In this document: in pieces, positions 1 to 6,757 of the stretch
How positions within the stretch are numbered: the first letter of the stretch is position 1
How the letters are laid out: each line of letters starts with the position of its first letter
Source: Sphingobacteriaceae bacterium
Lineage (GTDB): Bacteria > Bacteroidota > Bacteroidia > Sphingobacteriales > Sphingobacteriaceae
NCBI GenBank assembly: GCA_947458775.1
Contig: CANGZX010000029.1
Span: forward strand, 1 to 8,118
Direction of reading: 5' to 3'
DNA: 8,118 bases
The notes under the pieces: generated by a model
Seen by the model: the letters and a program-made list of their open reading frames with translations, nothing else
Told to the model about the DNA's origin: nothing
Databases searched by the model: none
Made by a program: the position numbers and the translations under genes

Positions 1-1
1 A

Positions 2-811
2 GCTAAAGCAAACCCCTATGCACAATACCGTAAAAATGATATAAACATACGTTTAGGCCTGAATATAGCTCAAGAGTTTGGTCAAATTTCTAGATTAAGC
101 ACCCTTCCTTTGGTTGAAATTAGTGCACCGCTTTCGGGTAAAGAAGTTTTCTTTATAGCGGGTTTAAAAGGCGATGTTGTTAAAACCTCCCTTTTCGAAT
201 ATTCCTTTATTAATCCCTATTTGGGCGGCAATCAAGCTATTCAAAACAGCATCACTAAATCAGATATTTTTGCAGGGCTAAGTGGAAATTTTGGCCCTAG
301 TGTTGGATTCAAAGCCAAAGGGTTTTTTAAACGGGTAAGTGATTTGCCCTTGTTTGTGAATAAAGGTAGTGATTTAAGCACGTTCGATCTGGTTTACGAT
401 GCAGGAACTAGCCAGCTAACAGGATTCAACGTAGAAGTAAACATTCAAGCCTCGGATGTATTTAGTTTAGAAACTAGCTTAGAAAGCATCAACTACAAAT
501 TAGCTACAGAAACAAAAGCATGGTTTAGACCGAACTTTAGCCTAAACACAGCATTACGTGCACAACTAAACGCAAAAACGGCCCTTTCGGCAGGATTAAA
601 TTACCGCGGAAAAAGTTATGGCAAGCTAGCAAATCTGCCTGTAAGCATAAAAGGATACCTCAATATGGACCTCGGTGCTACGTACCAAGTTGACAAAAAA
701 TGGTCGGGCTTTGTACAAGCATCTAATCTGCTAGATACCAAATACCAACAATATTTGTATTACAACGGCTTTGGGCGTCAAATTTTTGGAGGAATTAGTT
801 ATTCCTTCTAA
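2..811 (+). CDS. Outer-membrane beta-barrel protein, TonB-dependent receptor-like, C-terminal part (5' truncated)
   Basis: The reading frame is open from base 2 to the TAA at 809-811 (269 residues), so the true start lies left of the window; the TTG at 110 is internal. What is seen is a run of alternating polar/hydrophobic strands separated by short turns, as in an outer-membrane barrel. The end (ASNLLDTKYQQYLYYNGFGR, then IFGGISYSF) closely resembles the last strands of TonB-dependent receptors: the 'NLLDTKY' turn, a Tyr/Gly-rich penultimate strand, and a C-terminal Phe that serves as the barrel assembly signal. The plug domain and TonB box would be upstream and cannot be checked. It lies 43 bp before the HU/SPOR gene on the same strand with no clear terminator between them, so it may be cotranscribed with the ExbB/ExbD/TonB-like genes that could energise it. 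Its ligand is unknown. A porin-like barrel without a plug is the main alternative. Confidence 0.75.
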   Translation, partial: AKANPYAQYRKNDINIRLGLNIAQEFGQISRLSTLPLVEISAPLSGKEVFFIAGLKGDVVKTSLFEYSFINPYLGGNQAIQNSITKSDIFAGLSGNFGPSVGFKAKGFFKRVSDLPLFVNKGSDLSTFDLVYDAGTSQLTGFNVEVNIQASDVFSLETSLESINYKLATETKAWFRPNFSLNTALRAQLNAKTALSAGLNYRGKSYGKLANLPVSIKGYLNMDLGATYQVDKKWSGFVQASNLLDTKYQQYLYYNGFGRQIFGGISYSF

Positions 812-854
812 GGTTTATTTTGGGGTTACTTAATTAAGGCTTAAATTTACCACA

Positions 855-1898
855 ATGGACATCAGTAGCTACATAGCCGAATACATACGAGAAAATCAAA
901 TATTGATTGTTCCGGGCTTGGGAACCTTTACTAAAGAACAAGTTCCTGCCCGATTTGATGCAGCCAACGATCGTTTTCTACCTCCAACCGAACGTATTGT
1001 ATTCAGTAGCAGTTATAGTGATGATTTAGCACTCCAAAAATTTATTTGCACCGCTGAAAATGCAAAACCAAAAGCAGTTGCTCAATTTATTGAGCAATAT
1101 GTAAGTAATTTAATTGATTTACTAGCCACCACCGAGGAGATAAAAATTGATGCCCTAGGTACGTTTAAACGTACAAGCACCAAACTCACCTTTAAAGCCG
1201 ACGAAAGTTTAGCAAGCAACGCAAGCTACTTTGGATTAAAACCTCAAAAAGAAAAATCGGGCATACAAGCACCAATAGAAGACGTTTCTCCCCTACCAGA
1301 AGAAGCGCCAATTAACGAAATACCAACAGAAGAACCGATATTAGAAACCGAAGAAGAAGAAACAGAAGAAGTCCGAGGTTCATCAAAATTTAAGAAAGCT
1401 GTTCTCATTTTACTCATACTTGCACTTTCGGCATTAGCAGGTTTGCAAATTTATTGCCCAAGCTTACTAAGTCATTTATGGAATGCCCCGGCTGTAGCAA
1501 ATAGTCCTTTAATAGATACGCTCAGCACTAGAGCAGATACTACGCTTAAAGCAGACAGCACCTTAAAAAGTGATACCACTGCATTAATGCCTGATAGCGT
1601 AGCCCAAGTAGTACCCGCAATACCTCCAACTTTACCAAGTTTCGAGATCATCATTGCCGCTTTCCACAAACAATCGGAAGCCGATGAGTTTATTGCGCAA
1701 TTAGCCGCTCGTCAAATAAATGCCCACATCATACAAACCAAAAAAAGAGGTTTGCTAAAAATTAGTGTGGGTACTTTTACCGATGAGGCTACGGCTACCG
1801 CCGAATTAAAAAAAATACATCAAAATTTAGCAAAAAACGCCTGGATTTACCGGGTTAAACCATTAAAAACCAAAGAAAATGTTTCTACTACAAATTGA
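855..1898 (+). CDS. Membrane-anchored HU (CCDC81-like)/SPOR domain protein
   Basis: This 347-residue protein has three parts. Residues 1-120 match the Bacteroidota CCDC81-like HU domain pair: 'SYIAEYIRENQILIVPGLGT' opens the first copy, and 'IDALGTFKR' near residue 98 belongs to the second. An acidic, proline-containing linker follows (about 141-172). A single membrane helix at about 182-199 is preceded by basic residues (R174, K178, K180, K181) and followed by none, predicting the N-terminus inside. A Ser/Thr/Asp-rich periplasmic spacer leads to a C-terminal SPOR domain (about 262-335). SPOR domains bind glycan strands stripped of peptides, mostly at division septa; HU folds bind DNA or act as protein adaptors. 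The inferred role is therefore a link between cytoplasm and septal peptidoglycan, which is not proven. The ATG at 855 starts the HU domain directly. The 3' end overlaps exbB by 20 nt, suggesting translational coupling. The domain calls are fairly sure; the function is open. Confidence 0.85.
   Translation: MDISSYIAEYIRENQILIVPGLGTFTKEQVPARFDAANDRFLPPTERIVFSSSYSDDLALQKFICTAENAKPKAVAQFIEQYVSNLIDLLATTEEIKIDALGTFKRTSTKLTFKADESLASNASYFGLKPQKEKSGIQAPIEDVSPLPEEAPINEIPTEEPILETEEEETEEVRGSSKFKKAVLILLILALSALAGLQIYCPSLLSHLWNAPAVANSPLIDTLSTRADTTLKADSTLKSDTTALMPDSVAQVVPAIPPTLPSFEIIIAAFHKQSEADEFIAQLAARQINAHIIQTKKRGLLKISVGTFTDEATATAELKKIHQNLAKNAWIYRVKPLKTKENVSTTN
1533..1580 (+). repeat. Short imperfect tandem repeat in the SPOR protein spacer
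   Basis: Residues 227-242 of the HU/SPOR protein read ADTTLK, ADSTLK, SDTT: about 2.7 copies of a hexapeptide (18-nt unit). The DNA copies differ at several positions, so this is an old or selected repeat and not a recent slippage product. It sits in the presumed periplasmic spacer between the membrane helix and the SPOR domain, where length variation would be tolerated. Confidence 0.55.
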
Positions 1899-2577
1899 TA
1901 CCATTACCAAAGCTGTTGCCGATACTACGGCACAAGTTACCACCGCTACGGCTCCAAAAGAATTGCGCTTCATCGATTTACTTTTCAGTGGAGGTTGGGT
2001 AATGGTTCCGCTTTTATTGCTTTTCTTTTTAGCACTAGTAATTTTTATTGAGCGTTACCTAACCATACGAAAAGCCAGCAAAGACGAAACCAATTTGATG
2101 CAACAAGTAAAAGAAAGCATCACGGCAGGCAAACTCGATTCGGCTTTAGCTATTTGTCGTAGCAGCAACACCGCTTTGGGTCGTATGTTACAAAAAGGCC
2201 TTTTACGTATTGGCCGCCCAATTAAAGATATCGAAGGAGCTATTGAAAATATTGGCAAATTAGAAGTATCCAAACTAGAAAAAAACATCAGCATATTGGG
2301 TATTGTGGCTGGTATTGCACCCATGCTTGGTTTCGTTGGAACTATTTCGGGTGTAATTCGAATTTTCTACAACATCTCCTTAACCGATAATATAAGCATG
2401 GGCACCATTGCCGGAGGATTATATGAGAAAATGATAACCTCAGCCAGTGGCTTAATCATCGGAATTTTAGCCTACGTAGCCTACCACGTACTAAACATTA
2501 TGGTAGACCGCGTTATTTTAAAAATGGAAACAGACGCCGTAGAATTTATTGATCTATTAGAAGAACCCGGACGATGA
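1879..2577 (+). CDS. exbB: ExbB/TolQ/MotA-family proton channel subunit
   Basis: This inner-membrane subunit of the ExbB-ExbD motor turns proton flow into work on TonB-type transducers. The 232-residue protein shows the family's three helices: about 39-57, 136-158 and 186-208, with a large cytoplasmic domain between the first two. The hallmark 'APMLGFVGTISGVI' (147-160) carries T155, equivalent to E. coli ExbB T148. 'YEKMITSASGL' (182-192) holds E183, equivalent to E. coli E176, while E. coli T181 aligns with S188, a conservative change. A hydrophilic stretch of about 30 residues precedes helix 1. The ATG at 1879 lies inside the 3' end of the HU/SPOR gene (20-nt overlap), and the next in-frame ATG (residue 42) falls within helix 1, so the upstream start is preferred. 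The stop overlaps the exbD start (ATGA). TolQ is the alternative name; neighbouring exbD and a TonB-like gene, and no visible tolB or pal, favour ExbB. Confidence 0.93.
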   Translation: MFLLQIDTITKAVADTTAQVTTATAPKELRFIDLLFSGGWVMVPLLLLFFLALVIFIERYLTIRKASKDETNLMQQVKESITAGKLDSALAICRSSNTALGRMLQKGLLRIGRPIKDIEGAIENIGKLEVSKLEKNISILGIVAGIAPMLGFVGTISGVIRIFYNISLTDNISMGTIAGGLYEKMITSASGLIIGILAYVAYHVLNIMVDRVILKMETDAVEFIDLLEEPGR

Positions 2578-2972
2578 ATTTAAGAAGAAGAAAAAGACCT
2601 GGTGCAGAAGTGCACACCTCAGCCATGAACGACATTATGTTTTTCTTGCTGTTGTTCTTCTTAATTGCCTCTACCATCACCAATCCGAATGTGGTAAAAT
2701 TATTACTTCCACGATCAGATTCGGGACAATCGGTTTCTAAAAAAACAATCACGGTATCTATAAGCAAAGACTTAGAATACGTGGTAGACAAACAAACCGT
2801 ACCTGTAGAGCAATTAATGTCTACCCTACAAAGTTTCCAAGGCTCTGCGCAAGAATTAACCATTGTGTTGTATGTAGATAGAACCGTAGCCATTGAAAAT
2901 GTGGTAAACGTAATGGACATAGCCAACAAACTGAAAATAAAATTGGTTTTAGCCACCGAACCTAAAAACTAA
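2574..2972 (+). CDS. exbD: ExbD/TolR-family biopolymer transport protein
   Basis: This is the motor partner of ExbB: a small inner-membrane protein whose helix dimer sits in the ExbB pore. The 132-residue length is normal. The N-terminus is short and very basic (RRRKR at 4-8), fixing it in the cytoplasm. One membrane helix follows at about 20-36. D20 in 'MNDIMFFLLLFF' aligns with the essential proton-carrying Asp25 of E. coli ExbD. The rest is the periplasmic domain, ending in 'NVVNVMDIANKLKIKLVLAT', as expected for the ExbD fold. The start codon overlaps the exbB stop in an ATGA arrangement, and the stop is directly followed by the ATG of the TonB-like gene, so all three are almost certainly made from one mRNA in balanced amounts. 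Confidence 0.93.
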   Translation: MNLRRRKRPGAEVHTSAMNDIMFFLLLFFLIASTITNPNVVKLLLPRSDSGQSVSKKTITVSISKDLEYVVDKQTVPVEQLMSTLQSFQGSAQELTIVLYVDRTVAIENVVNVMDIANKLKIKLVLATEPKN

Positions 2973-3785
2973 ATGGCCTACACCGAAGAAAATAACTATC
3001 CCAAAGCCTTAGCCCTATCGGCTATGGCCATGGCTATTTTATTAGTGATTAGTTATTTTGTAATTATTGGCACTCCTTTTACTCCGCAAGAAGTTGGAAC
3101 AGGCGGTATTATTGTAAATTATGGTACCAGCGCCGAAGGTATGGGCGATGATTACCTGAGCGTAGACGAACCCTCGGTTTCTCCCGATGCCAATGGCGTA
3201 CTTCCGGATAATGTGAGCAAAACACCCAACACCACCGCTACCACACAAAGTAGTACCAAAAGCGTAGTTACACAAGATGCCGAAGATGCGCCCAACATTG
3301 CTACAAAAAATAAAAACACCACCAATACGCCAGTATCTACAAGTCAAGCTAAACAAGCTTCTCCGGCAGTAAACCAGAATGCACTTTATAAAGGCAAGGC
3401 CAACAACGGTACCGGCAGCGGCGATGGGACTGGCGGAGCACCTGGAAATCAAGGTAGTAAAAATGGCGACCCCCTCTCTCCCAATTATGGCGAAGGTGGT
3501 TCGGGTTTTGGCGGCCTTAGTTTATCTCTTGCCAACCGACGTTTTGTGAGCATTCCTCGAATAGATGATGACGGCCAAAATGCCGGTAAAATTGCCGTAG
3601 AAATTAAGGTAGATAAAAACGGTGTAGTGGTATTTGCCCGTGCAGGTGCAAGGGGCACCACCCTCTCCGATCTTAAATTATGGCGAAAATGCGAAGCTGC
3701 CGTAACCGGAGCCCGATTAAATCAGTTAGAAAGTGCCCCCGACGTACAAATTGGTGTGGTAGTATTCAACTTTAAAGTAAGGTAA
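2973..3785 (+). CDS. TonB-like energy transducer
   Basis: This 270-residue protein has the TonB layout: a short cytoplasmic tail, one membrane helix (about 12-33), a long disordered periplasmic linker rich in Thr, Asn, Ser, Gln and then Gly (about 141-183), and a small C-terminal domain (about 187-270). The C-terminal domain shows the Bacteroidota TonB pattern: 'GKIAVEIKVDKNGVVVFARA' (205-224), 'GARGTT', and a closing 'IGVVVFNFKV' strand that resembles the common 'GTIIYNF' ending. It should carry motor force from ExbB-ExbD to an outer-membrane receptor, perhaps the barrel encoded at the left edge. It differs from E. coli TonB: there is no histidine in the membrane helix and no Pro-Lys/Pro-Glu repeat in the linker. 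Its ATG follows the exbD stop with no gap. A TolA-like role is possible. Family assignment is good; the partner is inferred. Confidence 0.85.
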   Translation: MAYTEENNYPKALALSAMAMAILLVISYFVIIGTPFTPQEVGTGGIIVNYGTSAEGMGDDYLSVDEPSVSPDANGVLPDNVSKTPNTTATTQSSTKSVVTQDAEDAPNIATKNKNTTNTPVSTSQAKQASPAVNQNALYKGKANNGTGSGDGTGGAPGNQGSKNGDPLSPNYGEGGSGFGGLSLSLANRRFVSIPRIDDDGQNAGKIAVEIKVDKNGVVVFARAGARGTTLSDLKLWRKCEAAVTGARLNQLESAPDVQIGVVVFNFKVR

Positions 3786-3795
3786 GCGTAAAGCC

Positions 3796-5082
3796 ATGGC
3801 GTTTAGTACCTACGCAGATACTCTACATTACTTGTATGCACAGCTACCTATGTTCACTCGTGTGGGCGCCAGTGCCTATAAAAAAGATTTACACAACACC
3901 TTAGCCATTTGCAACGCACTCCATAACCCGGAGCATAAATTTAAAAGCGTGCATATTGGTGGCACAAATGGGAAAGGATCTAGCTCACACATGTTGGCGG
4001 CTATCTTACAAACGGCCGGCTATAAAACAGGCTTATACACCTCTCCGCATCTTCGAGATTTTAGAGAACGTATTCGCATAAATGGGCAAATGATACCGGA
4101 ACAAGAGGTTATCGACTTTGTAAATAGCCATCAAGCATTATTTGAAGAAATAAACCCTTCCTTTTTTGAAGCTACGGTGGGCCTAGCCTTCGATTATTTC
4201 GCCAAACAACAGGTAGATATTGCCATTATTGAAGTAGGCTTAGGTGGCCGATTAGATTCCACCAACGTAATCAATCCGTTTCTATCGCTCATTACCAATA
4301 TCGGCTTAGATCATCAAGACATTTTAGGAACTACTTTAAGAGAAATTGCCTCTGAAAAAGCGGGTATTATAAAAACCACTACGCCCATTATTATTGGCGA
4401 AAAACAAGCAGAAATAGCCGATGTATTCGAAAATAAAGCTATAGAAGCGAATGCTAAAATTCTTTTTGCTTCAGATTGTTGGACCATAACACCGAAAGAA
4501 ACAGCACCGCTATTGGTAGTAAATGCGCACTCTAGCAAGCAAAACCTCGAACTAGTACTCGATCTTAGGGGATCTTATCAGGTTAAAAACCTAGCGGGAG
4601 TATTAACTACCGTTGATGAACTTAGACAACAAGGATTTAAGATTAGTGAAGAGCACCTAAAAACTGCGCTCAAGCAAGTAACTAGCCTTACCGGTTTGCA
4701 AGGTCGTTGGCAAACCTTACAACAACAGCCTTTAGTTATTTGCGATACTGGCCATAATGAAGACGGAGTTAAAGAAGTATTGAAAAACATTACCAATACA
4801 CCACACCAAAACCTTCATATAGTTTGGGGAATGGTAAAGGATAAAGATGTAACGAAAATTTTGGAGCTTTTACCTAAAAAGGCTAACTACTATTTCTGTC
4901 AACCTAATATTCCCCGAGGAAAACCTACCGAAGAACTGGCCCAAGAGGCACAGAAATACCAATTGAAAGGACAAGCCTATGCAAGTGTAGCCGAAGCTTA
5001 TCAGCAAGCTCTAAGCCATGCTAAGCCAAACGATTTAGTGTTTGTTGGTGGAAGTACTTTCGTAGTAGCCGAGGTGCTTTAG
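3796..5082 (+). CDS. folC: Bifunctional folylpolyglutamate synthase/dihydrofolate synthase
   Basis: This cytoplasmic Mur-ligase-family enzyme uses ATP to join L-glutamate to dihydropteroate (dihydrofolate synthase) and to extend folates with further glutamates. The 428 residues are full length. Visible signatures: 'HIGGTNGKGSS' (53-63), the ATP-binding P-loop with K60 and S61/S62... of the GKGS loop; 'YTSPHLRDFRERI' (81-93), the pterin-substrate loop; 'IEVGLGGRLDSTNVI' (145-159); 'LDHQDILG' (171-178) and 'EKAGIIK' (187-193), the metal/ATP region; then the C-terminal glutamate-ligase domain starting near 'LQGRWQ' (301-306), with 'DTGHN' (317-321) and 'WGMVKDKD' (344-351). The ATG at 3796 lies 10 bp after the TonB-like gene, so it is the last gene of this run. 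Its 3' end overlaps the convergent permease by 4 bp. Whether it has both activities cannot be told from sequence alone. Confidence 0.95.
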   Translation: MAFSTYADTLHYLYAQLPMFTRVGASAYKKDLHNTLAICNALHNPEHKFKSVHIGGTNGKGSSSHMLAAILQTAGYKTGLYTSPHLRDFRERIRINGQMIPEQEVIDFVNSHQALFEEINPSFFEATVGLAFDYFAKQQVDIAIIEVGLGGRLDSTNVINPFLSLITNIGLDHQDILGTTLREIASEKAGIIKTTTPIIIGEKQAEIADVFENKAIEANAKILFASDCWTITPKETAPLLVVNAHSSKQNLELVLDLRGSYQVKNLAGVLTTVDELRQQGFKISEEHLKTALKQVTSLTGLQGRWQTLQQQPLVICDTGHNEDGVKEVLKNITNTPHQNLHIVWGMVKDKDVTKILELLPKKANYYFCQPNIPRGKPTEELAQEAQKYQLKGQAYASVAEAYQQALSHAKPNDLVFVGGSTFVVAEVL

Positions 5083-6548
5083 CTTTTACGATTATTGGCC
5101 CATTTCCAAATGTAATATACCGGCAAGCCTAGTAATACAATGGCCAAGCCCCAACCGCAAGTACCTGGCTTTTCAATCAATAAAATCACACAAATAGCAC
5201 CAGCCAATAAAATGTATAACGCGGGTAAAATAGGGTAACCAAAAGCCTTGTAGGGGCGGTCTGCATCCGGACGGGTATAGCGTAAAATAAATAAGCCGAT
5301 TATAGTAACTACGTAAAACAGCAAGGAAGAAAAGGTACAATAATCTAACAATTGCCCGAAAGTACCCGATAAACACAATAAAGAAGCCCACCCAGCTTGA
5401 ATGTATAAGGCAAAAGCCGGCACTCCTTTACTATTTAAGGTTCCTGCTTTTTTAAAGAAAACGCCATCTTGTGCCATGGTGTGGTACAAACGAGCACCTG
5501 ATAAAATCATTCCATTATTGCAACCAAAGGTTGATACCATTATCAATAGAGCCATAATAGTAGCAGCAGCCGTACCAAAAATCATAGAAGCGGCAGCCGT
5601 ACCTACTCTATTTTCGGTAGCAAACATAATACCCCGTTCAAACACGCCCACCCCATCGGGGGCACCAGCAACTGGAAGTATCATCAAATAGGCCACATTA
5701 GCTAAAATGTATAAAATGGTAACAATTAGGGTTCCTAAAAATAAACTTAAAGGAATATTACGTTGCGGATTTTTAATTTCTCCGGCAGTGTAGGTAATAT
5801 TATTCCAAGAGTCTGACGAAAATAAGGAACCTACCATGGCCGCACCCACTGCTGCCCATAATACCGTTCCACCCAACATCTCGGTACTTATGGTTCCGTT
5901 TGGTTGTACTGTTGTAACAAAAGGCGTCCAAAAATTAGCCATATTTTGAGAGAAAGCCTCACTATTTAAGCCAAAATAAATACCCAATACAATAAGGCCT
6001 ATCAAGGCTAAAATTTTGGCTAAAGTAAACACCGTTTGAAGCACCTTGGCATTTTTAACCCCTTGCAAGTTTACATACGTTAAAAAAGCAATTAATACTA
6101 CCGCCAAAAATTGGGTGGCATTAAACTCAAAAAAACCTATTTTAAGCAATATGTTAGTCTTAGAAAACCAGGGGATTAATTCGGAAGCGTAGGTAGCAAA
6201 GGCAATGGCCACGGCAGCAATTACACCAGTTTGAATTACGGTAAACACGGTCCAGCCAAACAGAAAGCCCACCATTGGATTATAGGCTTCACGCAAATAC
6301 ACGTATTGACCGCCTGCTTTAGGCATCATACCAGCCAATTCACCATAACTCAATGCGGCAATTAATGTAATTACACCGGTTATCAACCAGATTAATAAAA
6401 TATAAAAGGGAGAACCTACGCTTTTGGCAATATCAGAGCTTACTAAAAATATACCGGAGCCTATCATAGAGCCCGCCACAATCATGGTAGAATCTAAAAG
6501 ACCTAATTCTCTTTTCATTTCGGGCTGTGCCACCGCAGATGTTTTCAT
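5079..6548 (-). CDS. APC-superfamily amino acid permease (LAT/SteT-like)
   Basis: This inner-membrane transporter has 489 residues and about 12 hydrophobic segments, the normal APC size. Helix 1 carries 'AGSMIGSGIFL' (25-35), the unwound GSGIF motif that binds the amino acid backbone. 'YGELAGMMPKAGGQYVYLRE' (68-87) is the helix 2-3 loop signature. Helix 6 and its exit read 'SSDSWNNITYTAGEIKNPQR' (244-263), close to the 'GWNN..Y..EEIKNP.RN.P' motif of L-type (LAT/SteT) carriers. 'RPYKAFGYPILP' (431-442) is the late-loop signature of the same group. Together these favour a neutral amino acid carrier or exchanger; the exact substrate cannot be read. The ATG at 6546-6548 sits just before the MKTS N-terminus. 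It is read against folC and divergently from hppA across a 209-bp region. I see no convincing promoter for it, only a one-mismatch -7 box. Confidence 0.9.
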   Translation of the reverse strand: MKTSAVAQPEMKRELGLLDSTMIVAGSMIGSGIFLVSSDIAKSVGSPFYILLIWLITGVITLIAALSYGELAGMMPKAGGQYVYLREAYNPMVGFLFGWTVFTVIQTGVIAAVAIAFATYASELIPWFSKTNILLKIGFFEFNATQFLAVVLIAFLTYVNLQGVKNAKVLQTVFTLAKILALIGLIVLGIYFGLNSEAFSQNMANFWTPFVTTVQPNGTISTEMLGGTVLWAAVGAAMVGSLFSSDSWNNITYTAGEIKNPQRNIPLSLFLGTLIVTILYILANVAYLMILPVAGAPDGVGVFERGIMFATENRVGTAAASMIFGTAAATIMALLIMVSTFGCNNGMILSGARLYHTMAQDGVFFKKAGTLNSKGVPAFALYIQAGWASLLCLSGTFGQLLDYCTFSSLLFYVVTIIGLFILRYTRPDADRPYKAFGYPILPALYILLAGAICVILLIEKPGTCGWGLAIVLLGLPVYYIWKWANNRKS

Positions 6549-6670
6549 CGCTTTAATTTATAAGGTTTAAGCATCTAAAATGAATAAAAAATACCAAAAC
6601 AAGCAATCTTATTTCTTAAAAAAGAGATAAATCGGATTTAAATCATAAAAAATGAAGAAAGTAACCGAAT

Positions 6671-6678
6671 TAAATTTG
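6671..6678 (+). promoter_or_regulatory. Possible second, upstream -7 box (TAAATTTG)
   Basis: TAAATTTG is a perfect TAnnTTTG match on the + strand, but no TTG or TTTG is found at the right distance upstream (around 6645-6655). Its last four bases also serve as the -33 box of the downstream promoter. It is either a weak second promoter or a chance match in AT-rich DNA. Confidence 0.25.
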
Positions 6679-6705
6679 ATTAATGGCTAAAGCATCTTAT
6701 TTTTG
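6675..6705 (+). promoter_or_regulatory. Bacteroidota-type promoter for hppA
   Basis: TTTG at 6675-6678 and TATTTTTG at 6698-6705 match the -33 (TTTG) and -7 (TAnnTTTG) elements of the Bacteroidota primary sigma factor, with a 19-bp spacer within the usual range. Transcription should start near 6709-6712, giving a leader of about 47 nt before the hppA ATG at 6758. No Shine-Dalgarno sequence is seen; the leader just before the start is A-rich, which is normal in this phylum. The motif match is seen directly; its use is inferred. Confidence 0.6.
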
Positions 6706-6710
6706 CCGGT

Positions 6711-6728
6711 CGTTCGGTATGCTGAACG
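6711..6728 (+). promoter_or_regulatory. Stem-loop at the predicted 5' end of the hppA mRNA
   Basis: CGTTCGG, loop TATG, GCTGAACG forms a stem of seven pairs (six Watson-Crick and one G-T) closed by a four-base loop. It begins almost exactly where transcription should start from the promoter at 6675-6705 and ends 29 nt before the start codon, leaving the start region free. A stem at the extreme 5' end is a known way to protect mRNA from decay. It could also be a protein-binding palindrome, since CGTTC/GAACG is symmetric. There is no U-tract after it, so it is not a typical terminator. Confidence 0.45.
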
Positions 6729-6757
6729 TATTAATATAAACCACACAAAACACATAC

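Noticed and set aside
110..811. A separate 233-residue gene starting at TTG 110
   Set aside because: The same frame is open back to base 2 with barrel-like sequence, so 110 is an internal Leu codon of a truncated gene.
812..854. Possible promoter or terminator between the barrel gene and the HU/SPOR gene
   Set aside because: TATTTTGG and the TTAATTAA palindrome are near-matches only; there is no complete promoter pair and no stem with a U-tract in these 43 bp.
2546..2956. 136-codon open frame on the - strand opposite exbD
   Set aside because: It lies opposite a clear ExbD gene, and its product has no recognisable family pattern; it is a shadow of the + strand codon use.
3042..3452. 136-codon open frame on the - strand opposite the TonB-like linker
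   Set aside because: Low-complexity coding sequence on the + strand leaves the complement open by chance; there is no family match and no start context.
5401..5691. 96-codon + strand open frame opposite the permease
   Set aside because: It is entirely within the permease gene and shows no recognisable protein features.
6595..6602. TTGTTTTG on the - strand as a -7 box for the permease
   Set aside because: It has one mismatch to TAnnTTTG and no TTG at the right distance upstream, so it is too weak to annotate.
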